A stretch of DNA of 64,000 nucleotides from Caryophanales bacterium UBA6449 (GTDB taxonomy: Bacteria; Bacillota_I; Bacilli_A; RFN20; CAG-288), in assembly GCA_002437105.1 (NCBI GenBank), contig DJOB01000006.1, positions 87,685 through 151,684 of the forward strand, written 5' to 3'. Numbering within the stretch: position 1 is the first letter of the stretch; each line of letters opens with the position of its first letter. This document shows, piece by piece, positions 26,683 to 39,275 of this stretch. Below the pieces are notes generated by a model. That model searched no databases. It was not told the DNA's origin and saw only the letters and a list, made by a program, of their open reading frames with translations. The translations under genes were made by a program, and so were the position numbers.

Positions 26683-26756
26683 TGGAGCAGGCGACGAGAA
26701 TCGAACTCGCGTGACGACCTTGGCAAGGTCGGGTTCTACCACTGAACTACGCCTGC
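26683..26756 (-). tRNA. tRNA-Gly (anticodon GCC)
   Basis: 74 nt with encoded CCA. Acceptor GCAGGCG/CGCCTGC, D stem GTTC/GAAC, anticodon stem CGACC/GGTCG with loop TTGCCAA, T arm GCGAG-TTCGATT-CTCGT, discriminator U73. Reads GGC/GGU. Confidence 0.96.
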
Positions 26757-26863
26757 ATCTCAACGGCTAAATAATGCTACACCACTAAAACGAAGTTTTC
26801 AATAGTAAATTTCAATATTTACCTGCGTTATCCATCGGTTTAGCCGTCAGAGCAAGAAACGAC

Positions 26864-27205
26864 CTAGTCCCCGTAATCAGCGCCTCTAGACTTATCCTCT
26901 ATCTTGATATTCAGCCTCTCCACCACATCGAAGGGAGTGATGACCACCGGTTCCCTATACAGCTGAACGATCACATTGTTCTCATCGGCGGCAAAGACGG
27001 TCACATGATTCTTCTTAGCTTCACTCCTAACGAAGTTTAAAGCCTCCTGATACTTGTCAGGATAGACAGCTTTAACCGCCTGCAGAGCCTTATAGAATCC
27101 CGGCTCAATATAGAAGACGTGACTATCGTCGAGCTTGTAGCACTTGGATGCCCGATTCCTCAAATCGACCATCTGCGTAAGATCTGAAAATTCTGGATAT
27201 TGCAT
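26864..27205 (-). CDS. uncharacterised 113-residue protein
   Basis: Soluble, no signal or membrane segment. It starts MQYPEFSDLTQMVDLRNRASKC and contains a helical centre and a beta-like stretch HVTVFAADENNVIVQLYREPVV. The start follows AGGAGGATGAT, a strong ribosome site. It is 9 bp after the stop of the 250-residue gene upstream, so they form a two-gene operon. No family recognised. Confidence 0.65.
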   Translation of the reverse strand: MQYPEFSDLTQMVDLRNRASKCYKLDDSHVFYIEPGFYKALQAVKAVYPDKYQEALNFVRSEAKKNHVTVFAADENNVIVQLYREPVVITPFDVVERLNIKIEDKSRGADYGD

Positions 27206-27214
27206 ATCATCCTC

Positions 27215-27967
27215 CTAAGCAAGGGTTTTCGACACGAAGGTCAGAACTCGGTCGACAAAAGCATAATCGATCTTCACGGAACATCTAGTAGCCTTAAAGC
27301 AGATCCCTGCACGTCCAGCAAGAGTAACTACCAGGCTTCTATCTGGAGTATCTGCGGAGATCAGCTCCTCTATCTTAGACAGGGTATCGGAGATATCGAC
27401 GGGGGCCGCTTTAAACTTCTGTCGCCTGGTCAACAGCTTGTGAAAGAGGGAAAGAGCAGTATCCATCTCCAGCTTCTTTATCTGATCATGCGGCAAACCG
27501 ATAAGCTCCTTTGCCAGCTGTCTCTCACGATCGGTGATATCCATCAGAGCCGTGTGGATAGAGCCATCGGTCGGATGTCCCAAAAATTTCTGCTGCTTCA
27601 GTTCCAGACTGTCCAAGACTTCAGTCAGACAGATGACTGAGATCATGAAAGTATGATCTTCAGTATCCTGTCCAAGCCCAATGATCCTGGTCGCAAAATA
27701 GGAATACTGATCGCTCCAAGTAGTCAATTCATCCAGCGTAGGATCAGCTTTAGAGAAAACCTCTTCATCCATATCGAAGCCGTGAATACTGGAAGCGACG
27801 ATGTCTTCAATCTCATCCTCGATACCCTCGGCGGTACCCTTCAGTGAATCGAAGATCTCAGCCGCATGCAATCCCGCAAAGAGAAAGGCTGCCGACCCAC
27901 CAAAACACCAGCTCTCAGAATCTTTCAAACGCTTCAGCATCTCGCTGAATACCGGAGAATAACTCAT
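27215..27967 (-). CDS. uncharacterised 250-residue protein
   Basis: The start MSYSPVFSEML at 27967 is chosen because AGAAGGA lies 9-10 bp upstream; three codons upstream another ATG exists. The protein is soluble and mostly helical, with SWCFGGSAAFLFAGLHAAEIFDSLK near the N-terminus, a Glu/Asp-rich block (GIEDEIEDIVASS), and a helix-rich middle. The end (RSLVVTLAGRAGICFKATRCSVKIDYAFVDRVLTF) is more beta-like. No motif is recognised. It is the first gene of a two-gene operon lying between tRNA-Gly and PFOR. Confidence 0.65.
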   Translation of the reverse strand: MSYSPVFSEMLKRLKDSESWCFGGSAAFLFAGLHAAEIFDSLKGTAEGIEDEIEDIVASSIHGFDMDEEVFSKADPTLDELTTWSDQYSYFATRIIGLGQDTEDHTFMISVICLTEVLDSLELKQQKFLGHPTDGSIHTALMDITDRERQLAKELIGLPHDQIKKLEMDTALSLFHKLLTRRQKFKAAPVDISDTLSKIEELISADTPDRSLVVTLAGRAGICFKATRCSVKIDYAFVDRVLTFVSKTLA

Positions 27968-28022
27968 ATACCACATCCTTCTAAAGACGGATTATATTGC
28001 TATATCGCATATCCAACACCAG

Positions 28023-31610
<3,588 letters not shown>

Positions 31611-31682
31611 AAGAAAGACCTCCGCCAACTGCATGACGTACAACTATTCTAGATTAAGTAAAACTGAGTCCCAAAGAGAATG

Positions 31683-32579
31683 CTACTTCTTCTCTTCTCT
31701 GACTAATTTCTCTATATACCTTCTGACATCAGGACCGATATCATCCCGCTGAAGCGAGAGGTCGATGATGGCTTTAACATATCCGAACTTATCGCCGATA
31801 TCGTATCTGGTACCAGGGAAAATGGCCGCTGCCATCCCCGTAGTTCTAGCCTGTTCTCTCAAAGCATCAGTGAGCTGAATCTCATTGTTTCTCCCCGGTT
31901 TAGTGTGGGAGAGAATATCGAAGATATCGGGGGTAACAACATAACGTCCCAATATCGCGTAATCGGTAAAAGCTTCCTCCGGACGAGGCTTCTCGATCAT
32001 ATCGGAAAGCAGGAAGGGGCGACCATCGTCGAACACCTCACCTTCAGGCTGCACCGAAGCATACTTGGATATCGCCGAGTGATCGACCTTCTTAACACCC
32101 ACCACGGTCTTACCCACCTGATAATAGCTTTGGATCAGATGATTTATCGCGGGCTCACCATCCGCATCAGGAACGACAAGATCATCGCCGAGCAGGATAG
32201 CGAAAGGCTCATCGCCGACAAAGTCCTTAGCGCAGAGAATAGCGTGGCCCAACCCCCGAGGATTCTTCTGCCTAACATAGAAGATATCAGCCATATCCCC
32301 TATCTCGTGAACCTCATCCGCCAATCTGTCCTTACCAGCAGCGCGCAGCCGCGACTCCAGCTCGAAGTCATAGTCGAAATGATGTTCGATCGCGCTCTTC
32401 GTTCCAGAGGTGATGATGAGTATCGACTCGATACCGGAGTCTACCGCCTCCTTCACGATGTGCTGAATATTGGGGACATCAACAATCGGGAGCATCTCCT
32501 TCGGAAGAGACTTGGTCACTGGCAGGAATCTCGTCCCCAAACCTGCGGCGGGTATAACTGCCTTCCTGACTTTCTTCAT
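31683..32579 (-). CDS. galU: UTP-glucose-1-phosphate uridylyltransferase
   Basis: 298 residues from the ATG at 32579, preceded by GAGGAGGCCAATAAA; the longer reading to 32723 lacks a ribosome site. It carries the nucleotidyltransferase signature RKAVIPAAGLGTRFLPVTKSLPKEMLPIVD, the uridine pocket GLGHAILCA, LLGDDLV and VEKP-type MIEKPRPEEAFTDYAILGRYV. It makes UDP-glucose for glycolipids, teichoic acids and exopolysaccharide; the GT2 synthase at 24.9 kb is a possible consumer. Confidence 0.95.
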   Translation of the reverse strand: MKKVRKAVIPAAGLGTRFLPVTKSLPKEMLPIVDVPNIQHIVKEAVDSGIESILIITSGTKSAIEHHFDYDFELESRLRAAGKDRLADEVHEIGDMADIFYVRQKNPRGLGHAILCAKDFVGDEPFAILLGDDLVVPDADGEPAINHLIQSYYQVGKTVVGVKKVDHSAISKYASVQPEGEVFDDGRPFLLSDMIEKPRPEEAFTDYAILGRYVVTPDIFDILSHTKPGRNNEIQLTDALREQARTTGMAAAIFPGTRYDIGDKFGYVKAIIDLSLQRDDIGPDVRRYIEKLVREEKK

Positions 32580-32780
32580 TTTATTGGCCTCCTCTGTCTT
32601 TATATTTGTAATTCTAATCCAAGAGCCTTCCATAAAAAAACATAGATGCGTAAGCGAAAGCCTGAGGAAACAAACTTTACACCACAGAGCATGAATAGAG
32701 GGATTTTCAAGGATTAAACTCAAATTTGCTTCCTTAAACTATTAAGCCTTAACTATAATTCTTAAGTGGAGGTTCTACCT

Positions 32781-33377
32781 ATGGCAGAAACCAAAAAATC
32801 AAACAGGATCCAGAGAGTTCCCTGGATCAATATCGTAGCCATCGTCATAGCTATGGTACTGGGTGTTCTCTTCATCATCGCCTACGCCGTCGACAGTGCG
32901 ATCATCGATTACATCATCGGTTCAGCCTTCCTCGTTGCTGGTATTGGGGGCGTGATATTCAGCTTCGTCAAGACCGGTAACCTGCTATCCTTCGGATCCG
33001 TTCTCGGCATACTTGCCTTCAGCACTGGAATATTCGAGATGGTTCAAATAAGTCTGGCAGAGGTTATCGCAAGTATCATCTCCTGGTTCATATTTATATT
33101 CGGTCTGATACTGTTCCTCGTCGGCATCATCACGCTCGCTATCAACCCCAAGAAGAATCTCATTAGCGGAATCATCTACATCGTCTTTGGAACCATCCTC
33201 GCCGTCCTCGGTGGACTCATGATATTCCCCATCGGCAACTCTGTTCTGGGCGAATCCTTCATCTGGCTCATCGCGGGAATCGCCATCATCCTCATCTCCC
33301 TCTACGCTCTGCTCGCCCTGTTCTTCCCACAGCTCAAAGGTGGAAAGATCGCTTCTAGAAAGAAGATAGAGGACTAG
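32781..33377 (+). CDS. polytopic membrane protein of unknown function
   Basis: 198 residues from ATG 32781 after GTGGAGGTTCTACCT. Six hydrophobic segments fill nearly the whole chain (about 18-41, 44-62, 68-88, 97-124, 126-150, 160-190), like small DUF308/HdeD-type proteins. A TATAAT lies at 32754-32759. Three bases separate its stop from the next ATG, so it forms an operon with a second membrane protein of similar layout; the two may be paralogues or partners. No substrate can be inferred. Confidence 0.7.
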   Translation: MAETKKSNRIQRVPWINIVAIVIAMVLGVLFIIAYAVDSAIIDYIIGSAFLVAGIGGVIFSFVKTGNLLSFGSVLGILAFSTGIFEMVQISLAEVIASIISWFIFIFGLILFLVGIITLAINPKKNLISGIIYIVFGTILAVLGGLMIFPIGNSVLGESFIWLIAGIAIILISLYALLALFFPQLKGGKIASRKKIED

Positions 33378-33379
33378 AG

Positions 33380-34204
33380 ATGAAAAAGCGCTCGTCGAAT
33401 AACGAAGGGCGAAAGGCCGAGAGATCTGCCGAAAGAGAGAAGGAGAGCGCCATGAACCCCGAGCGCCTCATCGCCTACAAGTGGCTCAAATTCTCCGAAG
33501 CCGTCATCCTGCTGGCAGTTGGAATCGTCTTCGCTTGCTTCTTTAAAAACGCTGCTTTCTATAAAGCGGTAGGATACGGATTCTCCGTCATCCTGCTCGT
33601 CTACGGCATCATCGAACTGGTGGGAAGCCTGCTGATCAAGAGATCGGTATTCTCCTCCGAGATCGTCCTGGGACTCGTCGTTATCGCGGTAGCTATCCTG
33701 CTTCTCGTCTATTCGAGTCAACTGTCCAATAACACTCAGGAATTCAACCGCATCATCACTATCTTCTTCGGAATCCTGATCGGCGGTTACGCGCTAGTGC
33801 TGATCTTCTCGGGCGTCATCAACCTCCTGCCGAAGAAAGAGGAGACCAAGAAGGTAAGCACCGCAATCATCCAGTTCATCGCCGCTGCCGCGCTGATAGG
33901 ATTGGACATAACCCTCTGGATCATGGGTATGAAACCCGGTGAATCGAACCCGGCCCTCGTTCTTACTATCGCCATTTCTCTGATGCTGGTCGGATTCGAA
34001 GCGATTGGAAACATGGCGCTAGCTGCACGCACCCAACAGATGCTCAACATAGTAGCCGATTCACGCAGCTCCCAAGACTCTTCCAAACCCGAAAATGCCA
34101 AAGAAAAAGTTCCATCTAAGAAGAAGAATCCTTCCAAAGCTATCGAGGAATTCGACGCCACCGCTAAACTTCCCAAGCCTGATGATAAAGAAGGTGAAAA
34201 GTAG
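33380..34204 (+). CDS. polytopic membrane protein with charged tails
   Basis: 274 residues. The N-terminal 25 residues are highly charged (KKRSSNNEGRKAERSAEREKES), so a downstream Met (MNPERLIAYKW) is an alternative start; the first ATG has GAGGA close by. Six membrane segments span about residues 36-225, followed by a Lys/Ser-rich cytoplasmic tail of about 50 residues. Topology resembles the upstream gene. Function unknown. Confidence 0.68.
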   Translation: MKKRSSNNEGRKAERSAEREKESAMNPERLIAYKWLKFSEAVILLAVGIVFACFFKNAAFYKAVGYGFSVILLVYGIIELVGSLLIKRSVFSSEIVLGLVVIAVAILLLVYSSQLSNNTQEFNRIITIFFGILIGGYALVLIFSGVINLLPKKEETKKVSTAIIQFIAAAALIGLDITLWIMGMKPGESNPALVLTIAISLMLVGFEAIGNMALAARTQQMLNIVADSRSSQDSSKPENAKEKVPSKKKNPSKAIEEFDATAKLPKPDDKEGEK

Positions 34205-34272
34205 TACAAATATAGACGAGGTGCCAATGGCATTAGTTGATGACACCTTGTTTTGAGTATGTTGAAAAGCCA

Positions 34273-34302
34273 TTGCATAAAAGCGCTTAAATAGGCTAAA
34301 AT
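34273..34302 (+). promoter_or_regulatory. promoter of the HPr-like gene
   Basis: TTGCAT (34273-34278), 18-bp spacer, TAAAAT (34297-34302), about 25 bp before the ATG. Confidence 0.6.
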
Positions 34303-34326
34303 CAATTAGAAAGTTCAGGTGATAGC

Positions 34327-34593
34327 ATGACGAACTTAGATATAAAGGTAACAAATCCCAACGGTCTCACGCCTAGATTAGCTGCCGAATTGGTCGAGGA
34401 AGCTAATAACTATCATTGTGATATCCGCATGTCCGATGGTAAGCAGGAAGGTTGTGATCTCAAATCCATCATGAACGTCTTCGGATCCATCGCGGCCGTG
34501 GAAGGTGATGTACTCCACATCACTTTCGATGGCTTGGATGAGAAAGAAGCACTGAAGGGATTTTCCGCCCTTATGGGCACCTTGAAGTTCTAA
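34327..34593 (+). CDS. HPr-family protein without the catalytic histidine (Crh-like)
   Basis: 88 residues with the HPr fold pattern. In HPr the loop GLHARPA carries His15, which relays phosphate from enzyme I; here it reads GLTPRLA, so residue 15 is Thr and the Pro is lost. The regulatory serine region is intact (CDLKSIMNV; S47 equals HPr Ser46), as is the C-terminal DGLDEKEAL helix. Crh of Bacillus likewise lacks the histidine (Gln15) but keeps Ser46, acting only in HprK/CcpA catabolite signalling. A similar role is inferred. A true ptsH is not in the window. Own promoter and terminator. Confidence 0.82.
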   Translation: MTNLDIKVTNPNGLTPRLAAELVEEANNYHCDIRMSDGKQEGCDLKSIMNVFGSIAAVEGDVLHITFDGLDEKEALKGFSALMGTLKF

Positions 34594-34610
34594 CTGGCTG
34601 CACCTATCGG

Positions 34611-34639
34611 GTCGAGCCGCTGTTGGCTCGGCCTTTTTT
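34611..34639 (+). terminator. terminator of the HPr-like gene
   Basis: Stem GTCGAGCC / GGCTCGGC (one G-U) with a 6-base loop, then CTTTTTTA. Confidence 0.85.
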
Positions 34640-34780
34640 ATTCTCATTTTTACTAACGATATAAAAGTTGATACGCACTATTTTTTCTCAATTAACAAAG
34701 CGGATATAGTGCTGCTGTTCCGCACGCCCGTACCGGTATTAGAAATGCGTCTATAATTCAAATACCTCGGAGGAAGTCCC

Positions 34781-35356
34781 ATGTATCAAGAGCTTCAAAA
34801 AGGATGGATAGAGGTCATCACCGGCCCTATGTTCGCTGGTAAGAGCGAGGAACTGATCAGGCGCATCACGACGCTCTCCTACGCCAACAAACACATCGTC
34901 GCTTTCAAACCCGTCATCGATAATAGATACGACAGATCCAAGATCGCCACTCATGCGGGAAAGATGTACTCCGCCCACGCCATAACATGCGCGGCAGAAA
35001 TCACGAAATATGTGACCCCTGAGACAGAGGTGGTAGCCATAGACGAAGTACAATTCTTCGACGACTCGATCGTCGACATCTGCGATGATTTGGCTGACCG
35101 CGGAATCAGGGTGATCTGCGCGGGCCTGGATATGGACTTCACCGGCAAGCCATTCGGCCCTATGGGACAGCTGCTGTGCAAAGCCGAGATCGTGACAAAG
35201 CTGGAAGCGGCCTGCACTGTATGCGGCTGCGGAGCCACCCGCAGTCAGCGCTTGATCGATGGTAAGCCAGCTCGCTCCACCGACCCCATCGTGATGGTCG
35301 GAGCCGATGAAAAATATGAGGCTAGATGTCGTAAGCACCACCAAGTCGACCGATAG
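34781..35356 (+). CDS. tdk: thymidine kinase (type II)
   Basis: 191 residues. P-loop ITGPMFAGKSEELIRR, DE motif VVAIDEVQFFDD, lasso zinc site CTVCGCGATRSQR with a later C-R-K-H-H, and GLDMDFTGKPFGP. It phosphorylates thymidine to dTMP in salvage; tmk at 49 kb does the next step. Start after CGGAGG. TATAAT at 34752-34757 is the likely -10. Confidence 0.95.
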   Translation: MYQELQKGWIEVITGPMFAGKSEELIRRITTLSYANKHIVAFKPVIDNRYDRSKIATHAGKMYSAHAITCAAEITKYVTPETEVVAIDEVQFFDDSIVDICDDLADRGIRVICAGLDMDFTGKPFGPMGQLLCKAEIVTKLEAACTVCGCGATRSQRLIDGKPARSTDPIVMVGADEKYEARCRKHHQVDR

Positions 35357-35369
35357 ATCAAAGAGATAT

Positions 35370-35402
35370 TCGCGTCTGGCATCATGATGCCAGACGCTTT
35401 TC
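35370..35402 (+). terminator. tdk terminator
   Basis: Stem GCGTCTGGCAT / ATGCCAGACGC, 4-base loop, followed by TTTTCT. Confidence 0.87.
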
Positions 35403-35565
35403 TATAGCATTTTTTAACATGGGCAAAACAGTTCAAAGACAAAAGACCAAGCTGGGGTAAACACACCTTAAATCGAACACAGATAGTCGTTATCAACACT
35501 GCTATTTCTTAACAAATTATTCCCACAACTAATAGAATATCTCTAGCTGGAAAGGAGCAATCCTC

Positions 35566-38500
35566 ATGGAAGAGAAAGATAGCATTCAAGACTCCCGCAC
35601 CAAAGACACAGCTAACTCCAAGAAGAGTACCAGATCGAAGAGATCTTCCGCCAAAAAAGAAGAGATTGCTCAGACGGTTAAAAACATCAATAGACAGGTC
35701 GAAGAGACAGAAGCTAAAACCGACACGAGCAAAAAACCAGAGGTCAAGGTGACCGATCTGCCCCTAAACGATTCCGACGATTCATCAGAGACAAAGCACG
35801 AGAAGAAAACCAGAGATAGAGGATACTTCTGGCACAACTTCACCAAGCTATTCACCCCAGCCAAGAACGAGAATGATGAAGATTCGAATGAAGAGAGCGC
35901 CTCAATTCAAGCGCCAGAAGGCAAATCCCTCATCGATGATTTCGAGAATCAAAATATAGATAGCGCCGTTATAAATACCCTTAAAAAGAGAAGGATAAAT
36001 ATCTCTTTAAAGAGCAAGAAAAAGGCGAACAACGCCTCCAGCATCTCACAGGCTCTGATAGACAAGATAGAGAAGACGGAGCGCTTCAATCCAAAGCTCG
36101 ATGAAGGATTGACCGAGAAGGAAGTCAAGCAGAGACAGGACCAAGGGCTGGTCAATAAAACAAAGAAAAAATATTCAAAGACCTATTGGGAAATCATCAG
36201 AGACAATGTATTCACCTTCTTCAATGTCATCCTAACGGCGATCGCCATAGCCCTGATCTGCGTCAACCGGATCAAGGATTGCACCTTCTTGGTCATAATG
36301 GTCATCAACATAATAGTCGGACTAGTCCAAGAGATAAAATCCAAAAAGACCATCGATAAGCTCCATCTGATCACCGCACCCTCGACATATGTGCTGCGCG
36401 ATGGAATAAAGAAGAAGATCAACATAGATGAGCTGGTGATCGACGATATCATCATCGTATCAACTGGAAATCAGATATCGGCCGACTCCATAGTTCTGGA
36501 GGGAAATATCGAGGTCAACGAATCGCTGCTCACAGGCGAATCACTACCGATCAAGAAGAATATCGGAGACACTATATACGCTGGTAGCTTCGTCGTCTCA
36601 GGCACAGCTAAAGCGAAGATCAATAGGATTGCCGAAGCCAACTGGGCGATATCGCTGCAGACTAGAGCCAAACAGTTCTCCAAGCCGAAGTCGGAACTCC
36701 TGCGCTCCATGAACGCGATCATCCGCGTCATCTCCGTGATAGTCCTGCCCGTCGCCGGCGCGATGTTCGCGGTAAACTGGCTCAACTCGACCACCACCGA
36801 TCAGGTATCGAGAATCTCGAGTGCAGTAGGAACAACTGCAGGAGTTGTAGTTGGAATGGTTCCTGCTGGAATGTTCCTTCTAGTCTCCGTTGCTCTTGCC
36901 GCAGGAGTAATTCGTCTATCGAAGCAAAAGACCCTCGTCCAAGACCTGTACTGCTTCGAGATGCTGGCCAGAACCAACGTCCTCTGCCTAGATAAGACCG
37001 GCACCCTCACCGATGGAACGATGGATGTCACTGAGGTGGTCGTGCTCTCGCGCCGATACGATATAGATCGTCTGATGGGTTCGTATCTCAACTCCTTCAC
37101 AGAGTCGAATCAAACCTCGCTAGCCCTCGCCTCGAGGTACGCTCTCAACTCGGACTATAAATGCTTGGCGAGCCTTCCCTTCTCCTCTTCGAGAAAATAT
37201 GCTGCCACTACTCTTAAAGACATCGGAACACTGGTTCTCGGCGCTCCAGAATTCGTCTATAAAGGCAACGATAAAACTCTCGCTTCCGCGATCGAGGACA
37301 GGCAGAAAAAAGGTTACCGCGTAGTCATGCTCGTACGCACCAGCGCCCCTATAAATGGTGAAAGCGTGGATCTGAGTTCGAGCTTACCCCTCGCACTATT
37401 CATCCTGACCGATCACATCCGCGAGGAGGCGTACAACACCATCAAATGGTTCCAGGACAACGATGTCGAATGCAAGATCATCTCCGGTGATAATCCCTTC
37501 ACCGCCGCTGAGATAGCGAAAGCCTGTGGCGTAAACAACACCGATCGTGCCATCTCGCTCGAAGGTCTTTCGCTGAAGGAAGTAGCCGATATCGCAGACA
37601 AGTACACAGTGTTCGGACGCGTCTCGCCCGAGCAGAAGGCCACGCTAGTAAAGGCGCTGAAAACCTCAGGCAAGACCGTCTCGATGACCGGAGATGGCGT
37701 CAACGATATCCTGGCGATGAAACAGGCTGACTGCTCCATAGCCATGGCTTCCGGTGCGGATGCTCCCAGAAATATCGCGCACTTGGTCCTGCTGGATTCT
37801 AACTTCGCCTCCATGCCCGCAGTCGTGATGGAAGGTAGGCGCGTGGTAAACAATATTCAACGCTCATCCGCACTCTTCCTGATGAAGACGATATTCACGA
37901 TCACCCTCTCCATCATCTTCATAATTACCGGCTTCTCGACGATAGGCGGAGCCAAGCTAGTCTATCCGTTTACCCCCTCCGATCTTCTCCTGATGGAATT
38001 CGTCGGAATCGGCGTCCCCTCCTTCTTCCTGTCTCTGCAGCCCAACAAGAATAGGATCAAGGGTGGATTCCTTCTCAACACTTTCAAGAATGCGATACCT
38101 GGGGCGATCGTCCTTCTAGTGATATTCTGGTCACTGTTCATCATGGCGCAGACGGGTGTCTTCGGAAACAATCTGCTAAACATGCCGATAAGCTACCGCT
38201 CCACCAGCATGAAAGCTCTCTTCGCCATCTGCCTAACCTTCGGCTCACTCGGCATGCTCTACAGCCTCGCTAGACCCTTTAATACCTATCGCGTCGTCCT
38301 GTTTGTCAGCGATCTGATCCTGATGATCCTGATTATCCTGCTATTCAACGATACAGTCCTCCACATCCAGATCTTCGGTGCGATAAATGTTTTCCCGGCA
38401 GAAGACAATCTGAGATATGCACTGAACAAAGAAGAGATCCTTACGCTGTTCATCTTCGCCTTCGCCTCGCCTGTCCTATCCTCGCTTCTGATGGCTATAT

Positions 38501-38577
38501 TCAATCATCAATCAAAAGATGAAAAGGAAAGTCTTAAAATAGTCAGCGACGAAAATATGACCAATCGAAAGGAGTAA
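35566..38577 (+). CDS. P-type cation-transporting ATPase with long N-terminal extension
   Basis: 1003 residues. The first 185 or so are hydrophilic, rich in Lys/Glu/Ser/Asp, and precede the normal start of the family (LTEKEVKQRQDQGLVN). Then come M1-M2, the actuator domain with TGES (323-326), M4 with VPAGM (432-436) in place of the PEGLP of Ca or Mg pumps, phosphorylation site DKTGTLT (D476), the nucleotide domain, GDGVND (709-714) and six C-terminal helices. The ion cannot be read; the altered M4 motif sets it apart from PacL and MgtA. The stop is 2 bp before mscL, whose Shine-Dalgarno lies inside this gene, hinting at an osmotic or ion-balance role. Confidence 0.86.
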   Translation: MEEKDSIQDSRTKDTANSKKSTRSKRSSAKKEEIAQTVKNINRQVEETEAKTDTSKKPEVKVTDLPLNDSDDSSETKHEKKTRDRGYFWHNFTKLFTPAKNENDEDSNEESASIQAPEGKSLIDDFENQNIDSAVINTLKKRRINISLKSKKKANNASSISQALIDKIEKTERFNPKLDEGLTEKEVKQRQDQGLVNKTKKKYSKTYWEIIRDNVFTFFNVILTAIAIALICVNRIKDCTFLVIMVINIIVGLVQEIKSKKTIDKLHLITAPSTYVLRDGIKKKINIDELVIDDIIIVSTGNQISADSIVLEGNIEVNESLLTGESLPIKKNIGDTIYAGSFVVSGTAKAKINRIAEANWAISLQTRAKQFSKPKSELLRSMNAIIRVISVIVLPVAGAMFAVNWLNSTTTDQVSRISSAVGTTAGVVVGMVPAGMFLLVSVALAAGVIRLSKQKTLVQDLYCFEMLARTNVLCLDKTGTLTDGTMDVTEVVVLSRRYDIDRLMGSYLNSFTESNQTSLALASRYALNSDYKCLASLPFSSSRKYAATTLKDIGTLVLGAPEFVYKGNDKTLASAIEDRQKKGYRVVMLVRTSAPINGESVDLSSSLPLALFILTDHIREEAYNTIKWFQDNDVECKIISGDNPFTAAEIAKACGVNNTDRAISLEGLSLKEVADIADKYTVFGRVSPEQKATLVKALKTSGKTVSMTGDGVNDILAMKQADCSIAMASGADAPRNIAHLVLLDSNFASMPAVVMEGRRVVNNIQRSSALFLMKTIFTITLSIIFIITGFSTIGGAKLVYPFTPSDLLLMEFVGIGVPSFFLSLQPNKNRIKGGFLLNTFKNAIPGAIVLLVIFWSLFIMAQTGVFGNNLLNMPISYRSTSMKALFAICLTFGSLGMLYSLARPFNTYRVVLFVSDLILMILIILLFNDTVLHIQIFGAINVFPAEDNLRYALNKEEILTLFIFAFASPVLSSLLMAIFNHQSKDEKESLKIVSDENMTNRKE

Positions 38578-38579
38578 TC

Positions 38580-39227
38580 ATGGCTGATCAAACTAAATCG
38601 TCTATGAGTGTAAAGGCGAAGAAAGCCTCGCTCAAAGAGAAGGCTAGCAAGACTTATCAGGAGTTCAAGAAATTCATCTCTAGGGGCAATGTTATCGATA
38701 TGGCAGTGGGTGTCATTATCGGTAGTGCCTTCGGCGCAATCGTCACTGCGGTGACCAACATCCTGCTGGCGCTGTGCACCTGGGGCGTCCCCGGCGGCAT
38801 ATCTGGACTGATAACCCCTCTCGCCCCCACCGCTTCGCAGATGGTAGATCCGACTATCAAGGTCGGAGGAGAATCCCTCAAGCAGATCTATACAGCTTCT
38901 GAATGGGTTCAGCTGTCCAAGGCTGATGAATTCACTGCCATCAAAGATATGTACAAGCAGTATGGCGGACAGTACATCTACAAGCAGCAGGCAGTCATCG
39001 ATTGGGGAGCGCTGATCAATGCTGTGATCGCCTTCCTGATCATCGCTCTGACCCTATTCGTCATCCTGAAGGTCTACGCCTCACTGAAGATCGCGAGAGC
39101 CAAGATGGCCACTTCCATCAAAGAGATGATCACTAAGGACTCGGACAAGGACGCGAACTACTGGTATTCACACGCGGAATCTCATTGGGATGGCAAGCCC
39201 TACGATTTCACCCCTAACAAGAAGTAA
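38580..39227 (+). CDS. mscL: large-conductance mechanosensitive channel with enlarged loop
   Basis: 215 residues, versus 130-150 normally. The family signature EFKKFISRGNVIDMAVGVIIGSAFGAIV gives the N-terminal helix and pore-lining TM1. TM2 (INAVIAFLIIALTLFVILKVY) follows an extended outer loop of about 75 residues, rich in Gly, Pro and Tyr. A long charged tail with a YWYSHAESHWDGKPYDFTP stretch replaces the usual C-terminal helix. MscL vents solutes on hypo-osmotic shock. It is co-transcribed with the P-type ATPase. Confidence 0.88.
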   Translation: MADQTKSSMSVKAKKASLKEKASKTYQEFKKFISRGNVIDMAVGVIIGSAFGAIVTAVTNILLALCTWGVPGGISGLITPLAPTASQMVDPTIKVGGESLKQIYTASEWVQLSKADEFTAIKDMYKQYGGQYIYKQQAVIDWGALINAVIAFLIIALTLFVILKVYASLKIARAKMATSIKEMITKDSDKDANYWYSHAESHWDGKPYDFTPNKK

Positions 39228-39247
39228 AGATAGATCTTCGAATCATA

Positions 39248-39275
39248 AGAGAGCCGATTATTCGGCTCTTTTTTC
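39248..39275 (+). terminator. terminator of the P-ATPase-mscL operon
   Basis: Stem AGAGCCGA / TCGGCTCT, TTAT loop, then TTTTTTC. Confidence 0.87.
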
